A stretch of DNA of 6,213 bases. Source: Nitrospirae bacterium GWC2_56_14. Lineage in GTDB: Bacteria > Nitrospirota > UBA9217. The stretch spans positions 1 to 6,213 of the forward strand of contig MHDY01000070.1 of the NCBI GenBank assembly GCA_001803705.1, read 5' to 3'. The notes beneath the pieces were generated by a model. It ran no database searches and was not told where the DNA came from. It worked only from the letters and a program-made list of their open reading frames with translations. Shown here one piece after another: positions 1 through 6,211 of the stretch. Position 1 is the first letter of the stretch. Each line of letters starts with the position of its first letter. The translations under genes and the position numbers were made by a program.

Positions 1-1
1 C

Positions 2-775
2 ATCTCTCTCTATTACGGCAATCCCCAAGCCGTTACTGAGAGCAGCAACAGGCGCGTCTTCGAGGCCTTCGACGACTTCAGCAACCCGATCCCGGGAAAC
101 TTGAATTACACCGAAACAAAGGCGCTCTGGGCCAAGACCTTCTGGAACTATGCCGGATGGACCAACATCTCGGCGCCAGGCGGCGCCGCCAGCTTCAATT
201 TCCTGACAAGCAGCAGCTATACCTGGCCCACCACCTCAAAGATGACCGAGTCACTCGATTTCGGCGTCAACACGGATATGGACTACCAGGTCCAGGTACG
301 GCTGAACAGTTATCAGGTAAACAACCTGACCCAGGCCGGCATCGCCATCTCTACGAAGACCCCTGCGGCGGCGGCCTATACCTTCGGCAGGTACCGTAAC
401 GACGCCACCGGAACTGACGGCTTCCGGGTGGAGAGCCTCGACGGCAGCAAAGCGACCAACCTGGCGGATACCACGCTTCCCGCCTACCTGGCCGTGAGGA
501 AAGTCGGCACCGGTTACAGCTTCCTGTTAAGCCACGACAACGCCACCTGGACCCAGGTCGGAGCGACCATCACCGACATGGCGCCCCAAACGTTCACCCT
601 GTTCGCCAAGGAACTTGTCAACGACACTTCCGTCATCTCCGCCACCATGGACGATTTTTACATCAGGAAGTATGTGGCGAACGAACCTCAGGCATCCCTT
701 GGCGGGGCCGAGCAGCTCGCCTCCTGCCAGGACCTGTCGTGGCAGAATCCCTACAGCGAGCCCCTCTCCGTCACC
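2..775 (+). repeat. Module copy 1: DUF2341 end plus LamG-like domain
   Basis: First visible copy of a DUF2341+LamG unit within the large plus-strand protein. Landmarks shared with copy 2 are LYYGNP at the start, 'FE.F..F' just after it, 'F/WGRY' mid-domain, 'L.(V/I)R..G..Y.F', 'F.IRK' near the end, 'NEP.A', and a closing 'C.D..W..PYS' linker. Only the last part of the DUF2341 portion lies in the window. Similarity is at protein level; the DNA has diverged, so the duplication is old. Confidence 0.72.
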
Positions 776-2836
776 ACAGCGCTCCCTGCTGCACCGGCCG
801 GACTTTCGGCAACCCCCTATGACGTCAACATCGATCTTACGTGGAGCGACATGACTGGCGACGAAACCGGTTTCAAAATTGAGCGCTGTCAGGGAAGCGG
901 CTGCTCGGACTTCAGCCAGATTGCCACTGTCGGGGCGAATGCCACCACCTACACCGATCCGGGTCTCACGGTCGGGGCAGCCTGGAGTTACCGGGTGCGT
1001 GCCTACAAGACCGCGAGCTGCAGCTGGGACAGCGACTACAGCAGCATTGTCAGCGTGACTACGGCGACCCTGCCGCCGACCAATTTGACAGCCACCGGTT
1101 TAAATACTACTCAGGTGAACCTCTCATGGATCGACAACACCCGCGCCGAATCGGGCTTCACCCTGCAGCGCTGCCAGGGAGCCGGCTGCAGCGATTTTGT
1201 CCAGATCGGCACCGTAGGCGCCAATGCCACGAGCTATCAGGACCAGGCTGCCTGCGCCGCAACCGAGTATGGCTATCGAGCGAAGGCGACCTACAGCGTC
1301 TCTTCCGGCCTTCCCGACAGCGGCTACAGCACGGTCGCAACAGTCGTGACTCCGTCACCGGTTCCTCCAGGCGGACTTTCGGCACTCTCCGCCTCTGAGA
1401 ACCGGATCAACCTTACCTGGACCGACAACTCCGACGAAACCGGTTTCAGGATCGAGCGCTGCCAAGGGGAGGGATGCACCGACTTCAGCGAAATCGCCAC
1501 GACCACCGCCAACACCACCTTCTACACCGATAACGGCCTCGCCGCCGGCCAGAGGTACAGCTACCGGATACGCGCGTACAAGACCTCGTCTACCTGCAAC
1601 TGGTCCAGCAACTACAGCGCCACAGCTTCGGCCGTCACCTCCCTCCCGGCCACCGTAAATCTCACGGCGGTCCCGGCGGGGCCGGGCAAGATCAACCTGG
1701 CCTGGACTGACGTGAGCGGAGCGGAAACAGGGTACCGGATAGAGCGCTGCGGCGGCAGCGGTTGCACGCAGTTTGCGCCGATCGGTGCTGTCGGGGTGAA
1801 CATGACGACCTATCAGGACGCCACCGCCACCGGCGCCCTCGACTACACCTATCGCGTTCAGGCGGTCAGCACAGGTTTCAGCAACGGCAACAACGGCTGC
1901 TGGACCAGGCGGTTTCCGTTTGAATTCTGGTCCGACGGGTTCATCCCCAACTACCAGGTAGTAGTCTCGATACCATATCTGCCGGGGATGCGGTCGGATT
2001 TCAGCGACATGCGCTTTTACGACGCAACGGCCGGCAAGGAGCTTCCCTACTGGATCGAGAGCAAGACAAACAACTCCAGCGCGCGGGTCTGGTTCAAGTC
2101 GGGCGACAACAGGGCGGTCTACCTTTACTACGGCAATCCCTTCGCCACCTCGGCAAGCAGCGGCACGGCAACCTTCGAGTTGTTCGAGGAGTTCGACGGG
2201 ACTACCATAAGTCCCCTATGGACGCTGCTGACAGGGTCCGGCTCCATTGTGCAAAGCGGCGGAGTACTCAACTTCTCCTATACCGGTTCACAGGCGAACA
2301 ATTGGAACGCGGCAGGCCGGGAAGGGGCGGCTCTGCTGCTGAACACCCTTCCTGCCGGTGATTTCCTGGCGAAGATCACGTTGAACGTCGCACCAGACGT
2401 GGACCAGACGCAATTCGGAATGGCCCTGTATAACTCCGACTCCGACGCCTATTTCTGGGGCCGTTATCACAACGGAGCCGTCAACAACACCAGCCTCATA
2501 AAGGCCGACGGGACCGTCGTCAACAGCTCCGGGAATAAATATCTCCCCCTGACCCTCTTTATCCGAAGGCTCGGATCCACCTATAAATTTTACGACAGTC
2601 CCGCCATCTACAATTCTTACGGCTCCGTCACGGGACCATACACCGGATTGGCGCTTTTCGGCAGGGAATGGGGCAGCAACAACCTCTCCTTCACGTTGGA
2701 TCAGTTCATCATCCGGAAGTCAGCCCTCTACGACGCTTCATTGTATGTCAAATCATCTCTCAATGAACCGGCTGCCATTTGTGCGGATACCTGGAGCGCC
2801 CCATACAGCAATGAGGCAAACGCCACAGCACCCTGA
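2..2836 (+). CDS. Large secreted modular protein (DUF2341, LamG-like, FN3 x4), 5' end outside window
   Basis: The frame is open from the left edge, and the first codons (ISLYYGNP) match the end of the later DUF2341 domain (VYLYYGNP). The gene therefore starts upstream; the TTG at 101 lies inside a domain and has no start context. 944 residues are visible. Order: DUF2341 tail (2-79), LamG/DUF1349-like beta domain (about 80-760), four FN3 domains (about 782-1900), complete DUF2341 (about 1901-2140), second LamG-like domain (about 2141-2755), and a short tail ending at TGA. Each FN3 carries a conserved C-x4-C pair in a 'ERC..GC.DF'-like strand/loop, so disulfides and an extracytoplasmic location are likely. 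No C-terminal membrane helix or sorting signal is visible; the signal peptide would be outside the window. The domain families are typical of surface adhesion or glycan binding, but no catalytic residues are recognisable and the role is unknown. Domain calls are by eye. Confidence 0.88.
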   Translation: MSLYYGNPQAVTESSNRRVFEAFDDFSNPIPGNLNYTETKALWAKTFWNYAGWTNISAPGGAASFNFLTSSSYTWPTTSKMTESLDFGVNTDMDYQVQVRLNSYQVNNLTQAGIAISTKTPAAAAYTFGRYRNDATGTDGFRVESLDGSKATNLADTTLPAYLAVRKVGTGYSFLLSHDNATWTQVGATITDMAPQTFTLFAKELVNDTSVISATMDDFYIRKYVANEPQASLGGAEQLASCQDLSWQNPYSEPLSVTTALPAAPAGLSATPYDVNIDLTWSDMTGDETGFKIERCQGSGCSDFSQIATVGANATTYTDPGLTVGAAWSYRVRAYKTASCSWDSDYSSIVSVTTATLPPTNLTATGLNTTQVNLSWIDNTRAESGFTLQRCQGAGCSDFVQIGTVGANATSYQDQAACAATEYGYRAKATYSVSSGLPDSGYSTVATVVTPSPVPPGGLSALSASENRINLTWTDNSDETGFRIERCQGEGCTDFSEIATTTANTTFYTDNGLAAGQRYSYRIRAYKTSSTCNWSSNYSATASAVTSLPATVNLTAVPAGPGKINLAWTDVSGAETGYRIERCGGSGCTQFAPIGAVGVNMTTYQDATATGALDYTYRVQAVSTGFSNGNNGCWTRRFPFEFWSDGFIPNYQVVVSIPYLPGMRSDFSDMRFYDATAGKELPYWIESKTNNSSARVWFKSGDNRAVYLYYGNPFATSASSGTATFELFEEFDGTTISPLWTLLTGSGSIVQSGGVLNFSYTGSQANNWNAAGREGAALLLNTLPAGDFLAKITLNVAPDVDQTQFGMALYNSDSDAYFWGRYHNGAVNNTSLIKADGTVVNSSGNKYLPLTLFIRRLGSTYKFYDSPAIYNSYGSVTGPYTGLALFGREWGSNNLSFTLDQFIIRKSALYDASLYVKSSLNEPAAICADTWSAPYSNEANATAP
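782..1900 (+). repeat. Four tandem fibronectin type III domains
   Basis: Four units of about 95 residues begin near 782, 1070, 1358 and 1643. Each has the FN3 landmarks: 'P..L.A' at the start, 'I/V.L.W.D' for the B strand, 'ETGF.IERC' or a variant for the C strand, a T.Y.D turn, 'Y.YR..A' for the F strand, and 'V.T' at the end of units 1-3. All four have a C-x4-C pair after the ER/QR motif, and each has a further single Cys later in the unit. The fourth lacks the normal G-strand ending and runs directly into the next DUF2341 domain at a CW motif. Confidence 0.85.
1901..2815 (+). repeat. Module copy 2: complete DUF2341 plus LamG-like domain
   Basis: Second copy of the DUF2341+LamG unit. The DUF2341 part runs from about 1901 to 2140 and shows 'F.PNYQV.V', 'DFSDMRFYD', 'LPYWIE', 'ARVWFK' and 'VYLYYGNP'. 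The LamG-like part follows to about 2755 and ends with the same 'C.D.W..PYS' linker as copy 1. In copy 1 that linker leads into FN3 domains; here the protein stops about 11 residues later. Confidence 0.78.
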
Positions 2837-2857
2837 AAGGACCATCGCTGAACACAG

Positions 2858-2905
2858 AAACGCCCCTGCCTGCACCCTGGATTTCGGTGCCGGTCAGGGG
2901 CGTTT
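2858..2905. terminator. Bidirectional hairpin terminator between convergent genes
   Basis: A perfect 11-bp inverted repeat, AAACGCCCCTG (2858-2868) and CAGGGGCGTTT (2895-2905), encloses a second stem, GCACC (2872-2876) with GGTGC (2886-2890), separated by a small internal loop. The outer stem begins with A's and ends with T's on both strands. It lies 21 bases after the stop of the plus-strand gene and 76 bases beyond the stop of the minus-strand gene at 2982, so it can serve both. The T-tracts are short (TTT on plus; TTTCTGTGTT on minus), so termination strength is inferred. Confidence 0.75.
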
Positions 2906-2981
2906 GACGCCTGCCGTAGCCTTGCGCTCGCTGCCGCCGTGGCGTAATTCGCACTAATTTTCAGACTTCTATCAGTCTCAT

Positions 2982-3458
2982 CTACAAGGTATCTTTTGCC
3001 ATAGCGAATACATTTTTCAAGTAGACATAGGCTTCGGCATTGATACCACCAGGACACTTTGACTCCCGTGGTCCCGCTACGTTGAGTGTGCTGATGTGCT
3101 GTCCCTCAACCCACCGGACGACATCTTCCGGCTTAATAATTTCTGCAGCATCCAATTGTACAACTAGACTCGGCTTGTCATGCTTGACTGCGTACTGGTG
3201 GGTAAGTCTAGTGCCTTTTGTCAATTTACCTTTGTTGAGGATCAGGGTCCCGTCAGCATCCTGCACGTTCCTTTCTGTCCGAGAATGCAGCTTAGGTGTA
3301 TTCATCTCCGTCATGGGATATTTTTCAGGAATCGTACCATCTTCAGCCAATCTCCCTCTTGGGCAGGAACCGCCAATTGGAAAACCAGCATTAAAGGCGG
3401 CATCCAAGCCAGCACGATCAACGCCTGCTTGACCACCAGAGATCACTTTTCTTATCAA
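2982..3458 (-). CDS. Putative molybdenum carrier / circularly permuted YpsA (SLOG) family protein
   Basis: This 158-residue protein has the length and motifs of the family annotated 'putative molybdenum carrier' (cpYpsA, SLOG/Rossmann superfamily). It shows an N-terminal VISGGQAGVDRAGLD glycine loop (residues 5-19), GG.CP.GR.AEDG.IPE.YP (29-48), N.G.LT.GT.LT (75-86) and the hallmark LNVAGPRESK (125-134) near the C-terminus. SLOG proteins bind nucleotides or nucleotide-derived ligands; the molybdenum role comes from a distant plant/algal homologue and is not shown for bacteria. It is probably cytoplasmic: there is no signal peptide or membrane segment. The start is TTG, with AAGGAG five bases upstream and an in-frame stop (TAA) just before, so no longer start is possible. 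It lies 35 bases downstream of a hydrolase remnant on the same strand. No molybdenum enzyme or cofactor gene is nearby. GC is lower than in both large neighbours. Confidence 0.88.
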   Translation of the reverse strand: MIRKVISGGQAGVDRAGLDAAFNAGFPIGGSCPRGRLAEDGTIPEKYPMTEMNTPKLHSRTERNVQDADGTLILNKGKLTKGTRLTHQYAVKHDKPSLVVQLDAAEIIKPEDVVRWVEGQHISTLNVAGPRESKCPGGINAEAYVYLKNVFAMAKDTL

Positions 3459-3463
3459 TCCAG

Positions 3464-3469
3464 CTCCTT
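3464..3469 (-). promoter_or_regulatory. Shine-Dalgarno site deciding a TTG start
   Basis: Read on the minus strand this is AAGGAG, five bases before the TTG at 3458. It is the best ribosome-binding match in the central region. Together with the upstream in-frame TAA (3468-3470), which overlaps it, it fixes the start of the cpYpsA-family gene. Confidence 0.75.
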
Positions 3470-3493
3470 AAAACGATCAGTCTGTTATGGTGT

Positions 3494-3802
3494 TTATGGC
3501 TTTATTTGTCCCCTGTTATCAAACCTGTGTCCACCTTTTCCAAAGGTAACAACACTGGCGCGTCCGGTGAAACGTTCTATAGCGTCAGCTGGACTGATAA
3601 TCTCATCATCTAAATTAACGACAACAGTGATTGGTAGCCCGTTTTTGGCAGCCGTAACAGGTATGTCTTGGTAACATCTAAAAGAAGGGTTGAGACAGCT
3701 TATAATAACTTGAGGCCAATTGTTTAGTGACAGTCGTCTGCATATGTACCCACCGTCGCATCTCGTAGTCTGTCTTGCCTCCCCAGCGCGGACAAAATTC
3801 GG
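3494..3802 (-). pseudogene. Remnant of a YqiA-like (UPF0227) alpha/beta hydrolase, C-terminal part
   Basis: On the minus strand a 102-codon frame runs from just after a TGA (3803-3805) to a TAA (3494-3496). It has no ATG, GTG or TTG. Its second half reads like a genuine protein: LNPSFRCYQDI, then PITVVVNLDDEIISPADAIE, then VVTFGKGGHRFDN. These resemble the 'NPAVRP(Y/F)E', 'GDEV...A..Y' and 'GGNHAF' regions of YqiA-type esterases, including the acid (DDE) and histidine (GGH) of the triad. A 'DGGYICRRLSL' stretch upstream may correspond to the nucleophile elbow, but the serine position is Cys or lost. The roughly 40 residues usually found between NP..RPYE and the acid motif are missing. The N-terminal strand with the LHG motif is absent. 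This is best read as a 5'-truncated, decayed gene; translation from a rare start (ATT, ATA or CTG) is a less likely alternative. The family call is from memory of motifs. Confidence 0.5.
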
Positions 3803-3932
3803 TCACTGGGAAGAACATCTTTCTTTGTAAATGTGGATAAGGCTGCCCCCTCTCGACCGTCGGGAGTGGGTTCGTGCCGATTGAAACTCCAATTTTTGTT
3901 GCTTTTGTATTAATTTTATTGTCAGCACACAC
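3678..3932 (-). other. Weak candidate small ORF (84 codons), probably not a gene
   Basis: This is a minus-strand frame from GTG (3932) to TAG (3678). There is no Shine-Dalgarno before the GTG. The predicted product is not recognised; it has a single CPRWGG motif but no second Cys pair to complete a zinc ribbon. Its last third overlaps, in another frame, the hydrolase-like remnant, which looks more protein-like there. Its start region (3890-3925) is very AT-rich. The part before about 3800 could be debris from another decayed gene. It is listed so that the 3678-3991 stretch is not left blank; nothing else was seen in that stretch. Confidence 0.2.
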
Positions 3933-3991
3933 CTGGTAAGGCTATGTCAGTGGCCGCGGCCGACGGCGGCAAGATGGCGTGAAAGCCGCAG

Positions 3992-6211
3992 CTATGGGAC
4001 GTAAATGCTGAAGGATTGCAGCTTACTATTCCCCGACTTGGCAGCCTTTACCACGACGGGATAGCTGTTCCCCTTCTGTGCGGTTCCCGGTGTCCATGTA
4101 ATCAACCCTGTCGCAGAACCAATCGACATCACCGGTGTCGACGGTTTCGTGACCAGGCTGTAGGTGAACCCGGTCGTAATCCCATCCATCACTGCAGTGA
4201 CCGTATAGCGGTACTGTACCCCCGCAGTGGCCGTAAGCACCGGTGTCGACGTGATCGTGATCGGCGATGCCCCCGTGGTGATGGTGAAGGTCTGACTGGT
4301 GCTGTAGCTTCCGACGCTTGCCGTGGCGGTTACGGGCGCACTCCCCACCTGACTTCCGGTGGGGGTCCAGCTGATGTAGCCGGTTGTGGAATTTATAGTC
4401 ATTCCGGTGGGAGATGTCGTAACGGCATAGGTCGCAGCCGGAACACCGCTCGGCACCGTGGATGTAACCCGATAACTGTATGCCTTTCCTTCCGTAGCGG
4501 TGGTATTCGGCGTGGAAGTGATGACCGGCCGGGGCTCCACGACAGTAATGATGAAGTCCTGAAGCGCGATCAGGCTGCCGTTGTTTGCCTGTACGGTCAC
4601 CGGGAAGCTCCCCAGCGTTGTCGGGTACCAGTTAACCAACCCGGTGGAGGAAATGGTCATCCCGTTGGGTTTTGTCGGCAATGAATAGGTCAGCGCTGCC
4701 CCCCCCGGTTCGGATGCACTGACCGAATAGCTGTAGAGGTAGCCGGGAGAAGCCACGGTGGAACCGGGAGTGGACGTGATGGACGGCTGGCGACTGAGAG
4801 CGGTGGCGGCATCCTGACAGGTAGTACCGAAATTATGGCACCGTGCACATGCATACCCTTCCTCTATCCCCCCCTTGTACGGCGTCCCCCACACAACATC
4901 CGTCCGCAACGTGTGACATGCCACGTTGGAACACGTCTTGGTTGCGGGAGCATAGGTAGCATTGACGAGGCGCCGACCACTCCAGTCACCGATGGCAGGA
5001 ACCGGAATCTGCCGTTCAAATGCGACGTCGTTTCTGCCGTTGACATGGTTGGAAAAATTGCTAATCGGTACATTGCTCATGATGACAGGCACTGCCGGGT
5101 CGGTGAAGTCCCACGTATTCGTATTTGGTTGCCGGACGGTGTCATTGTGGCAGTACATGCAGCTGATCGGGGTAGGATACGGGGGAAACATGCTCTCCGC
5201 AAACATGTTGTTGTTGTGCATGTATTCGAAAGGTGATCCCACATAAGGATCGACCGGACCGATCCACGAATGGCTGTCTCCTGCGGCTCCCCCGTTTTCA
5301 GGATCCCGTGTCCGCGGCGGATTTGCGTGACAGCCGGCGCAGTCGAGGGGAGCGCCTCCCCACATGACGGTTCGATAATGTGTCGTGGTCACCATATCCG
5401 CCGGTACCTGAGGGGTGCAGGTGGTGGAATTGGGGACGCCGCTCGGGGTGGTCCACGACCGGTAGCTATGGCAGTAAATGTTATCGCAGGTGCCGTTGGT
5501 ATAGGGATAGCCCCTGCTGTCACTGTAAACCGTTGCGCCGGGTGTGTAGGAGGCGGATGCCGGGCTGATCTTCTTGGGCGAGCCTGCCGTAGCGGCGGCA
5601 TTGTATAGCTCCACCTCGCACGTTCCGTTGTTGTGGCTGGCGGGATTCATGGGGTGACAGTTGCCGCAGCCGAAGATGTACGCGGTGCCGTTGCTCCCGA
5701 AATTCTGAGTGATGCGGGTGTCGCCGTAAGCGGCCTGGGCTACGGTGCCGCCGTAGTGTTTCAGGTGCGAGGCAGTTGCCGGGGGAGCATCGTGGCATCC
5801 GTCGCAGCCGAGGGTCGCTCCCCATGAGGCGGAGCCGTTGCCATGACAGGAAATGCTGCTGCACGTTCCACCGGTGGACGCATAGGCATAGGAAAATGAC
5901 ACTCCCTCTCCCGGTGTCAGATCGTAGCTGTTGTTGCCATGGAACGCCGTGTTGGTGATGGTGGTACCGTTTGCGGTCGTGCCCGAATGGCATTTGTTGC
6001 ATCCGTAGATGCTGTGTTTGCCGTGACTGTTCGTCTTCGGCGTACCACTCAGATAGGCGGGTGGATAGCCATGGCAACTGTTGCAGGTAAGGCTCCCGGC
6101 CCCCCAACGGGTCGTGCCGCCGGCCGTCTGCCCCGTTGCAACCGATGTCCCGTCGCTGTGGCAGGAGACGCTGGAACAGGTGCCTCCTGTCGATGCATAA
6201 GAATAATTCAG
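3992..6211 (-). CDS. Secreted multiheme c-type cytochrome with C-terminal Ig-like domains, 5' end outside window
   Basis: The frame is open to the right edge. The GTG at 5902 is not the start, because the same frame continues upstream through three more heme motifs; 739 codons are visible. Heme-type motifs in order are CSSVSCH, CNSCH, CNKCH, CSSISCH, CDGCH, CGNCH, CDNIYCH, CAGCH, CMYCH, CSNVACH and CARCH: seven C-x2-C-H and four C-x4-C-H. This is the Geobacter CxxxxCH...CXXCH domain architecture. Extra histidines (for example SHGKH, HLKH, THYR, NHVNG) could be distal ligands. After the last heme motif (4835) come three Ig-like He_PIG domains of 80-90 residues with ITSTP, Y.Y.V and G.I.WTP motifs, ending at a TAG with no anchor. 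C-type hemes are attached outside the cytoplasm, so the protein is periplasmic or extracellular and probably takes part in electron transfer to outside acceptors. Whether C-x4-C-H sites carry heme here is inferred. Confidence 0.92.
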   Translation of the reverse strand: MNYSYASTGGTCSSVSCHSDGTSVATGQTAGGTTRWGAGSLTCNSCHGYPPAYLSGTPKTNSHGKHSIYGCNKCHSGTTANGTTITNTAFHGNNSYDLTPGEGVSFSYAYASTGGTCSSISCHGNGSASWGATLGCDGCHDAPPATASHLKHYGGTVAQAAYGDTRITQNFGSNGTAYIFGCGNCHPMNPASHNNGTCEVELYNAAATAGSPKKISPASASYTPGATVYSDSRGYPYTNGTCDNIYCHSYRSWTTPSGVPNSTTCTPQVPADMVTTTHYRTVMWGGAPLDCAGCHANPPRTRDPENGGAAGDSHSWIGPVDPYVGSPFEYMHNNNMFAESMFPPYPTPISCMYCHNDTVRQPNTNTWDFTDPAVPVIMSNVPISNFSNHVNGRNDVAFERQIPVPAIGDWSGRRLVNATYAPATKTCSNVACHTLRTDVVWGTPYKGGIEEGYACARCHNFGTTCQDAATALSRQPSITSTPGSTVASPGYLYSYSVSASEPGGAALTYSLPTKPNGMTISSTGLVNWYPTTLGSFPVTVQANNGSLIALQDFIITVVEPRPVITSTPNTTATEGKAYSYRVTSTVPSGVPAATYAVTTSPTGMTINSTTGYISWTPTGSQVGSAPVTATASVGSYSTSQTFTITTGASPITITSTPVLTATAGVQYRYTVTAVMDGITTGFTYSLVTKPSTPVMSIGSATGLITWTPGTAQKGNSYPVVVKAAKSGNSKLQSFSIYVP
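3995..4789 (-). repeat. Three tandem Ig-like (He_PIG) domains in the cytochrome C-terminus
   Basis: The units occupy about 4537-4789, 4268-4534 and 3995-4267 (in reading order). Each opens with I.STP, then Y.Y.V, a YSL- or YAV-like strand, a P..(M/V).I/S turn, G.(V/I).W.PT or WTPG, then a V.V or VTA strand; each ends with a Q.F.I strand. This is the pattern of putative Ig-like domains found in secreted bacterial proteins. They probably form a stalk or binding region after the heme part. Confidence 0.8.
4835..6178 (-). repeat. Heme-motif repeats: C-x4-C-H followed by C-x2-C-H
   Basis: Four modules are visible, each starting with a C-x4-C-H motif and followed by C-x2-C-H motifs: two in each of the first three modules, one in the last. 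In visible residue numbering the C-x4-C-H motifs start at 12, 117, 242 and 427, and the C-x2-C-H motifs at 43, 71, 136, 182, 291, 351 and 455. The first two modules share a lead-in, 'YA-STGGTCSS.SCH', showing recent internal duplication; later modules are longer and more diverged. Further modules probably lie beyond the right edge. Confidence 0.85.

Noticed and set aside
2963..2977. Small hairpin AGACT-6-AGTCT just beyond the cpYpsA stop
   Set aside because: Only five base pairs, with no T-tract on the strand that would need it; the larger hairpin at 2858-2905 is a better terminator.
3040..3432. Second plus-strand ORF opposite the cpYpsA-family gene
   Set aside because: Shadow of the minus-strand gene; no Shine-Dalgarno and no recognised motif.
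3105..3640. Ungapped resemblance between residues 93-116 of the cpYpsA protein and the hydrolase remnant (K...P..VV.....EII.P.D, 9 of 24 identical)
   Set aside because: The DNA is not similar over the same span, the flanking hallmark motifs differ (LNVAGPRES versus GGHRFDN), and both are beta-alpha folds in which such strand-turn-helix patterns recur. It is more likely chance or fold-level convergence than a local duplication.
3180..3674. Plus-strand ORF across the cpYpsA gene and hydrolase remnant
   Set aside because: It is antisense to both; the cpYpsA motifs on the minus strand are unmistakable, and the plus translation shows no family features.
3890..3925. AT-rich stretch as a possible minus-strand promoter
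   Set aside because: No pair of -35 and -10 boxes with acceptable spacing could be picked out; AT richness alone is not enough.
3952..3989. GC-rich palindrome GGCCGCGGCC (3952-3961) and a 5-bp inverted repeat GCGGC/GCCGC (3966-3970, 3985-3989) after the cytochrome stop
   Set aside because: The stem is short with a 14-base loop and no T-tract on the minus strand, so it is not supported as a terminator.
4016..4684. Long plus-strand ORF opposite the Ig-like part of the cytochrome
   Set aside because: It is antisense to a well-supported coding region, its translation is Arg/Gly/Cys-rich and low in recognisable motifs, and it is explained by the GC-rich codon pattern of the minus-strand gene.
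5520..6107. Minus-strand ORF in another frame over the heme repeats
   Set aside because: It overlaps the cytochrome frame, which has eleven heme motifs; the product is Gln/Arg/His-rich, typical of a shifted reading.
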